Source: JACRPI01 sp964385055 (GTDB taxonomy: Archaea; Nanobdellota; Nanobdellia; Woesearchaeales; DSVV01). Taken from it: 35,683 bases of DNA. The notes below the pieces were generated by a model, which had not been told where the DNA came from, did no database searches, and saw only the letters and a list, made by a program, of their open reading frames with translations. Made by a program: the position numbers and the translations under genes. Positions 7,714-14,448 of this stretch are shown in pieces. How positions within the stretch are numbered: position 1 is the first letter of the stretch; each line of letters begins with the position of its first letter. The stretch spans positions 1 to 35,683 of the forward strand of contig CAYLMH010000011.1 in NCBI GenBank assembly GCA_964385055.1. The letters run 5' to 3'.

Positions 7714-7767
7714 ATTGTGAAATTGAGTCACAGCAAGCTGTGGGATATTAAACTCAAATTTCACAAT
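7714..7767 (+). repeat. Hairpin element 2 of the twin set
   Basis: AATTGTGAAATTGAGT (7714-7729 region) pairs with ACTCAAATTTCACAATT-like sequence at 7752-7767, with one bulged base. The tip is CACAG-CAAG-CTGTG (7729-7742), followed by GGATATTA. Outer stem sequences differ completely from element 1, but tip and 3' single strand match, which is the pattern of a conserved RNA fold. The rtcA TATA box follows 6 bases later. Confidence 0.6.
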
Positions 7768-7773
7768 AAACAA

Positions 7774-7784
7774 CTATATAAACT
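7774..7784 (+). promoter_or_regulatory. TATA box of rtcA
   Basis: CTATATAAACT is centred about 26 bases before the ATG at 7805, giving a leaderless start. A T-rich stretch lies between box and ATG. Confidence 0.65.
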
Positions 7785-7804
7785 ATTTTTCTTTTCTTTT
7801 TTTC

Positions 7805-8881
7805 ATGCTCAAACTCGATGGAAATTATCTTGAAGGAGGCGGACAAATTGTACGAACAGCGTTAGCATTAAGTGTCCTCACCCAGAAAGCATTCTCTGTC
7901 AACAATATCCGTGCAAACAGACCAGACAAAGGATTAAAGAATCAGCATCTCCATTGTATCCGCGCAGTGCGAGATCTTTGTGGTGGTGTTGTAGAAAACG
8001 CACAGCTTGGTTCTGAAGAAATCACCTTCTATCCACGTCCAATTACAAAAGGACAAGATCTAATAATCGACATCCAAACAGCGGGAAGTATAACGCTGCT
8101 GTTACAATCCATTCTTCTTCCCTGCATATTCTCTGGCAAAAGATTCCAAATCACCATAAAAGGAGGAACAGATGTTGCCTGGAGTCCGCAGTTTGATTAT
8201 TGTAGCCAAGTCATGTTCCCCCATTTTCTGCGATACGGAAAAGGAACACTCACCTTACAAAAGCGTGGCTATTATCCAAAAGGACAAGGAGAAGTACTTC
8301 TTGATATAAAAAAGAAAATAGAATATGCAGACATCAGAACAGGAGTCGCTGCAATAAAACCACTTTCACTTATCGAAAAAGGAATGCTCGTGAAGATTGC
8401 AGGGATCAGTCACGCGTCAGCAGATCTTGCAATGAATCGTGTTGCAGAAAGACAAGCACAAGCAGCAAGCGTCCATATGCAGAAATGGAAAGTCCCTATA
8501 GAGATTGTCAGCAGCTATACGCAAACAGCAAGCACAGGATCGGGAATAACACTCTGGGCAATTTTCACAGGAGCAGAGCAGGATGTAGATTTTATTGACC
8601 CTATTCGTGTTGGCGCAGATGTTCTTGGAGAGCAAGGAAAACAAGCAGAACGTATTGGAGAAGCATGCGCTAGCCAGCTCAACGAAACACTCGCGTCAGG
8701 AGCGCCAGTTGATGCGCATCTTGCGGATAATCTCATTCCACTTCTTGGCATTGTTGGTGGAGAAATCGCACTAGAAAAGATCACTGATCATACGCGAACA
8801 AATATCTATGTTACAGAACAATTTCTCGGAATAAAGTTTGTGATTGATGAACAACTACGATTAATTAAAGTGAAGAAATAA
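7805..8881 (+). CDS. rtcA: RNA 3'-terminal phosphate cyclase
   Basis: The 358-residue product belongs to the RtcA family, which converts RNA 3'-phosphate ends to 2',3'-cyclic phosphates using ATP. It has the N-terminal GGGQIVRTALALS (about 12-24), the NIRANRPDKGLKNQHL segment, the glycine-rich GGTDVAWSPQFDY and the C-terminal DHTRTNIYV. In the last of these, His329 corresponds to the histidine that becomes adenylylated in the family. The length is typical, and the start is fixed by the TATA box. Together with Trm1 and the synthetases it is part of the RNA-metabolism content of the region. Confidence 0.95.
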   Translation: MLKLDGNYLEGGGQIVRTALALSVLTQKAFSVNNIRANRPDKGLKNQHLHCIRAVRDLCGGVVENAQLGSEEITFYPRPITKGQDLIIDIQTAGSITLLLQSILLPCIFSGKRFQITIKGGTDVAWSPQFDYCSQVMFPHFLRYGKGTLTLQKRGYYPKGQGEVLLDIKKKIEYADIRTGVAAIKPLSLIEKGMLVKIAGISHASADLAMNRVAERQAQAASVHMQKWKVPIEIVSSYTQTASTGSGITLWAIFTGAEQDVDFIDPIRVGADVLGEQGKQAERIGEACASQLNETLASGAPVDAHLADNLIPLLGIVGGEIALEKITDHTRTNIYVTEQFLGIKFVIDEQLRLIKVKK

Positions 8882-8898
8882 AGAATACTAAATCGCAA

Positions 8899-8910
8899 AC
8901 TATATATATC
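8899..8910 (+). promoter_or_regulatory. TATA box of zpr1
   Basis: ACTATATATATC is centred about 26 bases before the ATG at 8931. Confidence 0.65.
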
Positions 8911-8930
8911 CTGCAGCATTCATTTCCTTT

Positions 8931-9500
8931 ATGGCAAAAGAAGAAAAAAAAGCAGAAAAAGAATCTGCAGAAGGCCCAGAAGTCCTCGAAGGACAGAAAT
9001 GTCCGATGTGCTTCAAAGATACTTTGACGTTAATGGAGAACGATCAGGAAGTTCCTTTTTTTGGTCCAGTTCTTGTTTTTTCCATGAATTGCAGCAGCTG
9101 CAATTATCACAAAGCAGATGTCGAATGCTTGGAACAACACGAAGGAGCAAAATACACACTCACTGTTTCAGAAGAAAAAGACCTCAGCATCAGAGTAGTC
9201 AAGTCAAGCACAGCAACAGTCAAAATACCGAGAATCATGAGCATTGAACCTGGACCAGCGTCCAATGGATACGTCACCAATGTTGAAGGAATTCTTAACA
9301 GAGTAAAAGTCCAGCTCGAAAAAACCCGTGATCTCGCAGAAGATGATGAAGACAGAAAAAAAGCAAAAAATTTGTTGAAAAAAGTGCAGGCAGCGTTATG
9401 GGGTCACGACACGATTGACATCATTCTTGAAGATCCAGAAGGAAATTCCGCGATTATTTCTGAAAAAGCAATTAAAGAAAAGTTTAAAGCAAAGAAGTAA
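8931..9500 (+). CDS. ZPR1-family zinc-finger protein
   Basis: The 189-residue protein has a single ZPR1 module. A four-cysteine zinc finger (Cys24-PM-Cys27 and Cys54-SS-Cys57) is followed by the beta-rich domain with IRVVKSSTATVKIPRIMSIEPGPASNGYVTNVEGIL, which is diagnostic of the family. Eukaryotic ZPR1 has two such modules and binds or helps fold elongation factor 1A; archaeal forms have one and are poorly studied. A lysine- and glutamate-rich N-terminal tail and the FKAKK C-terminus are lineage-specific. The last 14 codons are present again downstream as a separate 47-base copy. Confidence 0.92.
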   Translation: MAKEEKKAEKESAEGPEVLEGQKCPMCFKDTLTLMENDQEVPFFGPVLVFSMNCSSCNYHKADVECLEQHEGAKYTLTVSEEKDLSIRVVKSSTATVKIPRIMSIEPGPASNGYVTNVEGILNRVKVQLEKTRDLAEDDEDRKKAKNLLKKVQAALWGHDTIDIILEDPEGNSAIISEKAIKEKFKAKK

Positions 9501-9501
9501 T
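9455..9501 (+). repeat. Direct repeat, copy A (3' end of zpr1)
   Basis: These 47 bases encode the ISEKAIKEKFKAKK end of ZPR1 and its stop codon. They recur 82 bases downstream with three differences. Confidence 0.9.
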
Positions 9502-9536
9502 TGCTTTTTCATCAATCCTTCTCCTCTTAGTCAAAG

Positions 9537-9583
9537 TATTTCTGAAAAAGCAATTAAAGAAAAGTTTAAGGCGAAGAAATAAT
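9537..9583 (+). pseudogene. Direct repeat, copy B: orphan duplicated tail of zpr1
   Basis: This 47-base copy repeats the zpr1 3' end including a stop codon, but without the rest of the gene. The three differences from copy A (AAA/AAG, GCA/GCG, AAG/AAA) are all third-position and synonymous. That fits a remnant of a diverged allele or paralogue better than random decay. It abuts the stop codon of the convergent gene at 9584. Confidence 0.8.
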
Positions 9584-10540
9584 CTATTTCGCTTCAAGAA
9601 GCACTTGTTCAGGAGATGAAACATATTGTCTTTGAGGAGCAGTAATTGCGTAAATATTCCCGAGAACAGCATGAAGCGCAGAGCGAAGTCCATAGTCATA
9701 GGCATTTCTTAATTCTTGATCACGAACAGCATCCTGTTGACCGACCGCACGATATCCCTTAAAACGAATAGTAAATTCAACAGCATCACCAGCACGTATT
9801 TTTTCTTTTTCAGCAGATGATGGAAAAGAAGTAGCAAAAGCATATGGTACTTCTGAACGAAGATATTCTGCAACAGCACGAGTCGAAGAACCATCTATAA
9901 ATTTACCTGGACTATACGTGCAGGGTTTCTTCCTCTCAGATCGAACAGAAACTTTAACTCCTTCTGGACAAAGCAAAGGAACATGATCATAAACAAGAAC
10001 ACCAATCTCTTCTGTCAATGCGCCATTACGCCAGCCTTCTTCATTAGGTCTTGGCGCTGCTTTCATCAGTTCTTTTTTTCTGTAGTTAGCTGCTTTTGTT
10101 CGACAAACACCATATCGATGGATAACAGCAGAATCATCACCAGAAAAGTAGCGAACATGAAGCGTTGTTTTGTGATGAAAAAGAAGAGCAACATATCCTG
10201 TTTCATCTGCATGAATAATTAATTGGTCAAGACCATGGACTGCGAGGAATGCATCAATTGTTTCTGCAACAATATCCTTCCCTTTGTTTGATTGTGCTTT
10301 TAACAATCCAACTAATCCATCTTCTTCAAGAACAAGTGCAGTTGGGTCTCTGTACCTTCGTGAACCCCAAAGTTGTTCACTCCGCTGATCAAGCGTCGTA
10401 GAACTTCCTTGTGCGGCGTTTATTCGAGCAAAATCTGGACCACGAGAATCAAAAAAGAGATTTAGAGAAGGAACGTGAGAATGAGACGCAGAGATGTGTG
10501 AGGAAGGTGTATACGGACTTCCGTACCTAATACGCTCCAC
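9584..10540 (-). CDS. Uncharacterised protein (about 318 residues)
   Basis: No family was recognised. The protein is soluble-looking, with mixed alpha/beta composition and no membrane helix or signal peptide. Noticeable segments are AETIDAFLAVHGLDQLIIHADETGYVALLF in the first half, GVLVYDHVPLLCPEGVKVSVRSE in the middle and RAGDAVEFTIRFKGYRAVGQQDA near the C-terminus. The same frame extends upstream to an ATG at 10594, but a TATA-like box (TTTAAATAG on the minus strand, 10575-10583) falls inside that extension. A GTG at 10540 is therefore the more likely start; the N-terminus is uncertain. It converges on zpr1 and its duplicated tail. Confidence 0.7.
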   Translation of the reverse strand: MERIRYGSPYTPSSHISASHSHVPSLNLFFDSRGPDFARINAAQGSSTTLDQRSEQLWGSRRYRDPTALVLEEDGLVGLLKAQSNKGKDIVAETIDAFLAVHGLDQLIIHADETGYVALLFHHKTTLHVRYFSGDDSAVIHRYGVCRTKAANYRKKELMKAAPRPNEEGWRNGALTEEIGVLVYDHVPLLCPEGVKVSVRSERKKPCTYSPGKFIDGSSTRAVAEYLRSEVPYAFATSFPSSAEKEKIRAGDAVEFTIRFKGYRAVGQQDAVRDQELRNAYDYGLRSALHAVLGNIYAITAPQRQYVSSPEQVLLEAK

Positions 10541-10641
10541 CCCTTTTTTCCATATTTTTTTTAAGAATAAACATCTATTTAAACCTTTCGACACGAATTC
10601 TCATAAGAATAATTTTAGGCAAACTTATTCCTCTTTCATAA

Positions 10642-10652
10642 TATTTATAAAC
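10642..10652 (+). promoter_or_regulatory. TATA box of the XRE-CBS regulator
   Basis: TATTTATAAAC is centred about 27 bases before the ATG at 10674. It shows that the in-frame upstream ATG at 10494 is not the start. Confidence 0.65.
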
Positions 10653-10673
10653 GAGTACTTTATTCTTCAAACA

Positions 10674-11222
10674 ATGTTCAACACACTCCAGGAAATAAAA
10701 CATCTCAGAAAAAAATTCAATCTTACGCAGGGAGAACTTGCAAAGCTTGCGGGAGTTTCACAGTCATTGATCGCAAAAATAGAAAGCAACAAAATAGATC
10801 CAACCTTTACCAATGCGCAGAAAATTTACAGCGCGCTGCAAACACTTTCTGAAAAAGATGAAAAAAAAGCAGTAGACTTAATGAACAAGAATCTCATTTA
10901 TCTCGAACAACAAGATTCACTAAAAATCGCAATTCAAAAAATGAAAAAACATAGTATTTCCCAGTTACCTGTTTTAGACAACAAGAAGGCAGTGGGAATT
11001 ATTTCAGAAACCGCAATTTTGGATGCGATTATGAATAACAAATCTGCAGAAACAGAAATTCAAGAAATTATGAGTGAAGCCCCGCCAACAATTGACAGAA
11101 ATGCGTCAATGAAAGTCGTCTCGCATCTGTTGAAATTCTATCCACTTCTTCTCGTCGCGGAAAAAGGAAAGCTTCTTGGTTTAATCACAAAAGCGGATTT
11201 ATTGGAAAGTGCGTATCAGTAA
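10674..11222 (+). CDS. XRE-type HTH regulator with CBS domain pair
   Basis: The 182-residue protein begins with a Cro/CI-type helix-turn-helix (KKFNLTQGELAKLAGVSQSL, about 13-35, with recognition helix continuing through IAKIESNK). It continues with two CBS motifs: about 80-120 (MKKHSISQLPVLDNKKAVGI) and about 130-180 (ending KGKLLGLITKADLLE). This domain pair is a common archaeal regulator design in which the CBS module is thought to sense an adenine nucleotide or similar ligand. The target is not evident. It is a single-gene transcript with a leaderless start and is divergent from the preceding unknown gene. Confidence 0.9.
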   Translation: MFNTLQEIKHLRKKFNLTQGELAKLAGVSQSLIAKIESNKIDPTFTNAQKIYSALQTLSEKDEKKAVDLMNKNLIYLEQQDSLKIAIQKMKKHSISQLPVLDNKKAVGIISETAILDAIMNNKSAETEIQEIMSEAPPTIDRNASMKVVSHLLKFYPLLLVAEKGKLLGLITKADLLESAYQ

Positions 11223-11225
11223 GAA

Positions 11226-11936
11226 TTATTGCGAACGCTGAACAATGTCTACAATTCGTTGTGTATACAAACCAAGATCAGCCCACTCATTGGGAAGCGG
11301 AGGATTTTGAACAATCGCGTCAATACCTTTTTTGTAATCAAGCGAAAGAATTGGTGCGACTAAATCATATCTTCTTTGATCATCCTGATCTTCTTTTCTT
11401 TCTCCTCCAGTATATTGCCCAACCCCTTCTATAACCTCGATTTCTGCAGAGCGTTGTCTTTGAAGCTTCCCTATATCTAAGTCCCAATAGTCTTTCATGC
11501 TAAATGCGTCTGCGCGTTCAAAGAAATAATCGTGACCAAGCTCATGTTTCACAGTCACTTCTACGTCCTTTCGATATTCTCTTCTTGTAACATGATATGC
11601 TGTTAAGAATTGAGCTAAAAGACCTTCCTCAAATACAGCAGCGGTATAAAAAATAATGTTTCCAGTTTCCTGGTCATACCGTGCATTCGCCTCAGAAGTA
11701 GGATGTGCATCAAAAGAATAGTGTGGAACAGAAGAAAAAATAATTCCGTACCGCTCTTCTTGTTCTTGAACAATACGATCATAATTCATAGTAACATGAG
11801 GAATAATGACTGAAGCAACTTCTGTGTCAGACTCCCAAACAGCGTCATCTCCTTCAGAATAGAATGGAGTAAGTGCAATTGCTCCATAGAGAATACCATT
11901 TATGACAGTATGAAGAGAGAGCTGTTTATGTTCCAT
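11226..11936 (-). CDS. Putative zinc metallopeptidase (HExxH)
   Basis: The 236-residue protein has a clear HELGH motif (His131-Glu132-His135) in a helix preceded by RKDVEVTVK, the classic zincin active site. Thirty-five residues later comes VIEGVGQY (Glu170), which could be the third zinc ligand of a gluzincin; that assignment is inference. The N-terminus has a weakly hydrophobic stretch (VINGILYGAIALTPF, about 11-25) that might be a signal or anchor but lacks a clear cleavage site. No substrate can be proposed. The gene converges on the XRE-CBS gene, 3 bases apart, and starts leaderless. Confidence 0.7.
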   Translation of the reverse strand: MEHKQLSLHTVINGILYGAIALTPFYSEGDDAVWESDTEVASVIIPHVTMNYDRIVQEQEERYGIIFSSVPHYSFDAHPTSEANARYDQETGNIIFYTAAVFEEGLLAQFLTAYHVTRREYRKDVEVTVKHELGHDYFFERADAFSMKDYWDLDIGKLQRQRSAEIEVIEGVGQYTGGERKEDQDDQRRYDLVAPILSLDYKKGIDAIVQNPPLPNEWADLGLYTQRIVDIVQRSQ

Positions 11937-11957
11937 ATACTACAAAAGAAGTACAAC

Positions 11958-11968
11958 ATTTATATAGT
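11958..11968 (-). promoter_or_regulatory. TATA box of the metallopeptidase gene
   Basis: On the minus strand ACTATATAAAT lies about 27 bases before the ATG at 11936. Confidence 0.6.
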
Positions 11969-12005
11969 TTACTACTAAAAAGTAATGATAGAAAAAGAAG
12001 TGAGC

Positions 12006-12070
12006 AAAAACACGCACGAGTAAACCCTGAATGTCAGGGGGACCCATTGCACTTTAGTACAATGGGATTT
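12006..12070 (-). ncRNA. Small structured RNA candidate, copy 1 of 2
   Basis: Read on the minus strand, the element has a hairpin CCCATTG...CAATGGG (12066-12043) with one mismatch in the upper stem. A linker TCC and a second hairpin CCCTGA-CAT-TCAGGG (12039-12025) follow, and it ends in TGCGTG plus a run of five T. A TATA-like TTTATATTC (12094-12103) lies about 28 bases upstream of the probable start. A 22-base core on the plus strand (12031-12052) is identical to copy 2 at 15184-15205, and the CACGCAC end is also shared. It lies between sepF and the metallopeptidase gene. Strand is inferred from the T run. Confidence 0.55.
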
Positions 12071-12140
12071 TATTGAGTTATAAAAGCAATCAGAATATAA
12101 AACATAAGAAAAACGAAAAAGATAATCAAGAAAAAAAACC

Positions 12141-12542
12141 TTACTGCTTCACTTCACTTACTGTCTGATTCTGCGCTTCTCGGTAAATCTGCGCAAAAGC
12201 AGGAGTAATAACTAAATAATCGTCGCCAAAACCTGCGATATCTCCTTCGATCGCATCACAGGTTTTCTTGAGTTTGTTAATCGCTCGTTTGAGTTCAACA
12301 AGATCTTTATCTTTTAATGGTTTAATGTTCACAAGCACAATGGTATTTCCATCGCGAAGCGCGTCAAGGACAGATTTAACATCTGCAAAATCAGTAAGTG
12401 CGTATGGACGTACAGTGACTTTGGATTTATTTGCTTCATGACCAGAGGTATCCAACTCAACATATTCATCTTCAACGTCATCCATTGGTGTGCTATCTTC
12501 ACCGAGCAATCTTTTTCGCATTTCAGAAAAAAGTCCCTTCAT
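12141..12542 (-). CDS. sepF: Cell division protein SepF
   Basis: The 133-residue protein starts MKGLFSEMRKRLLGE, a short amphipathic helix that anchors SepF to the membrane. An acidic linker follows, then the SepF fold (VTVRPYALTDFADVKSVLDAL, then GNTIVLVNIKPL, then GFGDDYLVITPAF). In archaea that have FtsZ, SepF tethers it to the membrane at the division site; FtsZ itself is not in this window. The ATG at 12542 has a strong GGAGG site and is preferred over an in-frame GTG at 12560. The length matches archaeal SepF. Confidence 0.9.
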   Translation of the reverse strand: MKGLFSEMRKRLLGEDSTPMDDVEDEYVELDTSGHEANKSKVTVRPYALTDFADVKSVLDALRDGNTIVLVNIKPLKDKDLVELKRAINKLKKTCDAIEGDIAGFGDDYLVITPAFAQIYREAQNQTVSEVKQ

Positions 12543-12546
12543 GTTC

Positions 12547-12555
12547 TCTCCTCCT
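12547..12555 (-). promoter_or_regulatory. Shine-Dalgarno site of sepF
   Basis: The minus strand reads GAGGAGGAGAAC directly before the ATG at 12542. It decides the start of SepF. Confidence 0.7.
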
Positions 12556-12668
12556 CTCACTATACATCTGTCACTATTATAGAATTCTTACAGAGAGAGT
12601 TCTATATAAAGTTTACGATTATCATAGAAGAGGAGAGACTGCAATAAACTACCGTAGAGTAATCATAA

Positions 12669-12680
12669 AAATATATATAG
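12669..12680 (+). promoter_or_regulatory. TATA box of the small membrane protein gene
   Basis: AAATATATATAG predicts a start near 12700. The GGAGGGG at 12712-12718 then positions the ribosome for the ATG at 12725. Confidence 0.6.
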
Positions 12681-12724
12681 GAAAAACAAATCCAAAAAGT
12701 AGAAATATTTTGGAGGGGAAGTAT

Positions 12725-13075
12725 ATGGAAAAAAAACATTCAATGGTACAAAAGATTGGAACATGGTCTTTTATAGTAGGGATTATTATTGCAATGGCAG
12801 CAGGATTTTGGGATTTGAACGCATTGATTGTTTCAGTCCTTATTGTCCTTGGCCTCATCGTTGGATTTCTTAATGTGACAGGAGAAGAAACAACACCATT
12901 TTTGCTTGCAACTGTTTCATTAGTTATTGTTGCAGCAGTTGGACAGGGCGTGCTTGGACAGGTTGAAGTAATTGGACCAAAGCTCCAGCAAGTGTTGATT
13001 ACGTTTATCACATTTATCATCCCTGCAACGATCATTGTCGCATGTAAAGCAATCTATTCATTGGCTGCGGATTAA
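12725..13075 (+). CDS. Small integral membrane protein of unknown function
   Basis: The 116-residue protein is almost entirely hydrophobic, with four probable membrane helices (about 11-29, 31-50, 58-78 and 87-110). They are separated by short loops (FWDLNA, TGEETTP, GQVEVIGPKLQQ). There is no catalytic or binding motif. The start at 12725 is supported by a strong Shine-Dalgarno and fits a leadered transcript; the frame is open further upstream but without a signal. It is a single-gene unit ended by T-rich sequence. Related small membrane proteins may be lineage-restricted, but this was not tested. Confidence 0.8.
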   Translation: MEKKHSMVQKIGTWSFIVGIIIAMAAGFWDLNALIVSVLIVLGLIVGFLNVTGEETTPFLLATVSLVIVAAVGQGVLGQVEVIGPKLQQVLITFITFIIPATIIVACKAIYSLAAD

Positions 13076-13081
13076 GGTTTC

Positions 13082-13112
13082 ATTTATTATTTTCTTTTTT
13101 TTATATTTCTCT
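13082..13112 (+). terminator. T-tract terminator after the small membrane protein
   Basis: ATTTATTATTTTC is followed by a run of eight T and further T-rich sequence just downstream of the stop codon at 13073-13075. Confidence 0.5.
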
Positions 13113-13149
13113 ATCTTGCTACAACAAGCGCACGCTCCGTAATCAAAAA

Positions 13150-13160
13150 CTATAAATATA
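13150..13160 (+). promoter_or_regulatory. TATA box upstream of the methyltransferase operon
   Basis: CTATAAATATA predicts a start near 13180, leaving a leader of about 100 bases that contains two inverted repeats. This is unusual among the mostly leaderless genes here. Confidence 0.5.
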
Positions 13161-13204
13161 GTAAACGCGCCAATTAATCGTAATAATAAGAGTGCGTTTA
13201 CTAT
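13158..13204 (+). repeat. Inverted repeat 1 in the methyltransferase upstream region
   Basis: ATAGTAAACGC (13158-13168) and GCGTTTACTAT (13194-13204) are perfectly complementary over 11 bases with a 25-base spacer. It overlaps the TATA box and spans the expected transcription start, so it may be an operator rather than an RNA fold. Confidence 0.65.
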
Positions 13205-13206
13205 TC

Positions 13207-13247
13207 AGCAAACGAACGATGTATTCGACATTTGGCGTTCGTTTGCT
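13207..13247 (+). repeat. Inverted repeat 2 / leader hairpin of the methyltransferase operon
   Basis: AGCAAACGAACG (13207-13218) pairs perfectly with CGTTCGTTTGCT (13236-13247). The loop contains a further ATGT/ACAT pairing (13219-13222 with 13228-13231). It would lie wholly inside the predicted 5' leader. Confidence 0.65.
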
Positions 13248-13281
13248 ATAGCATGCTCTTCTGATAAAGCGTTGAAAGAAA

Positions 13282-13848
13282 ATGGCAGAACAAAAAGAGC
13301 TCCAGACAAAACAAGCCCATGTAGAAATGCTCAAAAAAGCATATCAGGACTTTGAAACGTATCTTCTTCGAAATGGCATCTTTCTCGCACGAGACACAGG
13401 CATAGGGTATTGGGGTGTCACGCACATAGAAGCACTGCACAATGCATTGCAGGAAGCAGAGGTCCATAAACATAAACAATTCATTGATTTAGGAAGTGGC
13501 GATGGAAGAGTTGTGCTCATGGCAGCGGCAATGGGAGTGAAGGCAACAGGGATTGAAGCAGATGACTGGCTCACGAACTCCGCACTGGATATGAAACGAA
13601 AAATAAAGCATCCGTCAATGGAAAACGCGCAATTTTTCAAAGAAGATTTCATGAAGATGGATTTAAGCAAATACGATTTTATCTATGTAAGCCCAGACAA
13701 GCCGTTTTACAGAGGGCTTGATCAAAAATTGAAAAGAGAAGCAACAGGAAAGGTTCTTGTCCATGGCTTTGAGTTCCACCCAAGCACATTAAAGAAAGAA
13801 AAAGAGATTGTCGTGAATGGCAATATGTTTGTGTTATATGGGAAGTGA
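13282..13848 (+). CDS. Class I SAM-dependent methyltransferase
   Basis: The 188-residue protein has the SAM-binding motif I FIDLGSGDGRVVLMAA (about 70-85), motif II with an acidic residue (ATGIEADDW, about 91-99) and motif III/IV around KYDFIYVSPDKPFY. DLGSGDGR followed by a short C-terminal beta part resembles the FAM173/lysine-methyltransferase-like group. The substrate cannot be read. The N-terminal 60 residues are helical and may form the substrate side. The stop codon overlaps the next gene's start region, so translation is probably coupled. The long structured leader suggests regulation. Confidence 0.85.
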   Translation: MAEQKELQTKQAHVEMLKKAYQDFETYLLRNGIFLARDTGIGYWGVTHIEALHNALQEAEVHKHKQFIDLGSGDGRVVLMAAAMGVKATGIEADDWLTNSALDMKRKIKHPSMENAQFFKEDFMKMDLSKYDFIYVSPDKPFYRGLDQKLKREATGKVLVHGFEFHPSTLKKEKEIVVNGNMFVLYGK

Positions 13849-13850
13849 GA

Positions 13851-14183
13851 ATGAAGAAACTCCTCTTCATTTGCAACCAAAACAAGAACAGAAGCACAAC
13901 TGCAGAAGAAGTAATGAAAGCAGAGTTCGAAACAAGATCCGCAGGATTGTTTAATGAAAAACCTGTTCAGGAGCGAACACTCGCATGGGCAGATGCAGTG
14001 ATTCTGATGGAAGATGCGCAACGCAGAGAACTTGCAAAACGATTTCCAAAACAATATCTTCAAAAAAAGATTCTAACCTTAAATATTCCTGATATCTATT
14101 CTTATAATCAAGCAGCATTGAAAGAGGTCATCAATAAAAAGATGAAAGAACTTGTCAATGATCACCTCTCTCCATTTTCATAA
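13851..14183 (+). CDS. Low-molecular-weight tyrosine phosphatase-like protein (COG4551 type)
   Basis: The 110-residue protein starts MKKLLFICNQNKNRSTTAEE, which holds the P-loop CNQNKNRS (C-x5-R-S) of low-molecular-weight protein tyrosine phosphatases and arsenate reductases. It is shorter than classical members, and an aspartate loop is only tentatively seen in NIPDIYSYNQ. It resembles the predicted short phosphatases of COG4551. An in-frame GTG at 13845 overlaps the upstream TGA, but GGAAGTGAG just before the ATG at 13851 makes that ATG the better start. It is cotranscribed with the methyltransferase. Its end overlaps the convergent gene by 22 bases. Confidence 0.85.
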   Translation: MKKLLFICNQNKNRSTTAEEVMKAEFETRSAGLFNEKPVQERTLAWADAVILMEDAQRRELAKRFPKQYLQKKILTLNIPDIYSYNQAALKEVINKKMKELVNDHLSPFS

Positions 14184-14446
14184 CGAACCAGCCAACGAAA
14201 AAACGCTGTTTCTGCGGTTTCCTGAAAATAATATAATTCTGAAACTTTTCCTGCAACAGAATTTCTCGTCAAAATAAAAAGATCAAAAGGTATTTTTCCT
14301 GCAATGGTAAAAAATTGCAGTGTCAAGGTCCATGCTGGCGCAGAAGCAGATAAGATAGTGTCTCCTCGCGCACCAGACGGCACTTCATTCTGTGGATCAA
14401 CATTTTTTTCTGATTCTGTTTGTATATCCTCTTCATTTAGTTGCAT
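14162..14446 (-). CDS. Small uncharacterised protein behind an Lrp-type regulator
   Basis: The 94-residue protein was not recognised. It has an acidic, polar N-terminal third and then a compact hydrophobic/aromatic part (PAWTLTLQFFTIAGKIPFDLF, then ETAFFRWLVRY). Its ATG lies 2 bases after the stop of the regulator gene. A GGAGGGG within that gene's last codons precedes it, so it is clearly translated as the second gene of that operon. Its function may be to modulate or serve the regulator. Its 3' end overlaps the phosphatase gene on the other strand. Confidence 0.7.
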   Translation of the reverse strand: MQLNEEDIQTESEKNVDPQNEVPSGARGDTILSASAPAWTLTLQFFTIAGKIPFDLFILTRNSVAGKVSELYYFQETAETAFFRWLVRYENGER

Positions 14447-14448
14447 AA

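Noticed and set aside
7633..7767. Rho-independent bacterial terminators
   Set aside because: Neither hairpin is followed directly by a T run, and the shared unpaired core would not be needed for termination.
12006..12070. Box C/D guide RNA
   Set aside because: A CTGA word is present, but no RTGATGA box C pairs with it, and the element is dominated by hairpins.
13143..13479. Minus-strand open frames across the methyltransferase leader
   Set aside because: They have no promoter or ribosome site and are explained by the inverted repeats and the opposite-strand gene.
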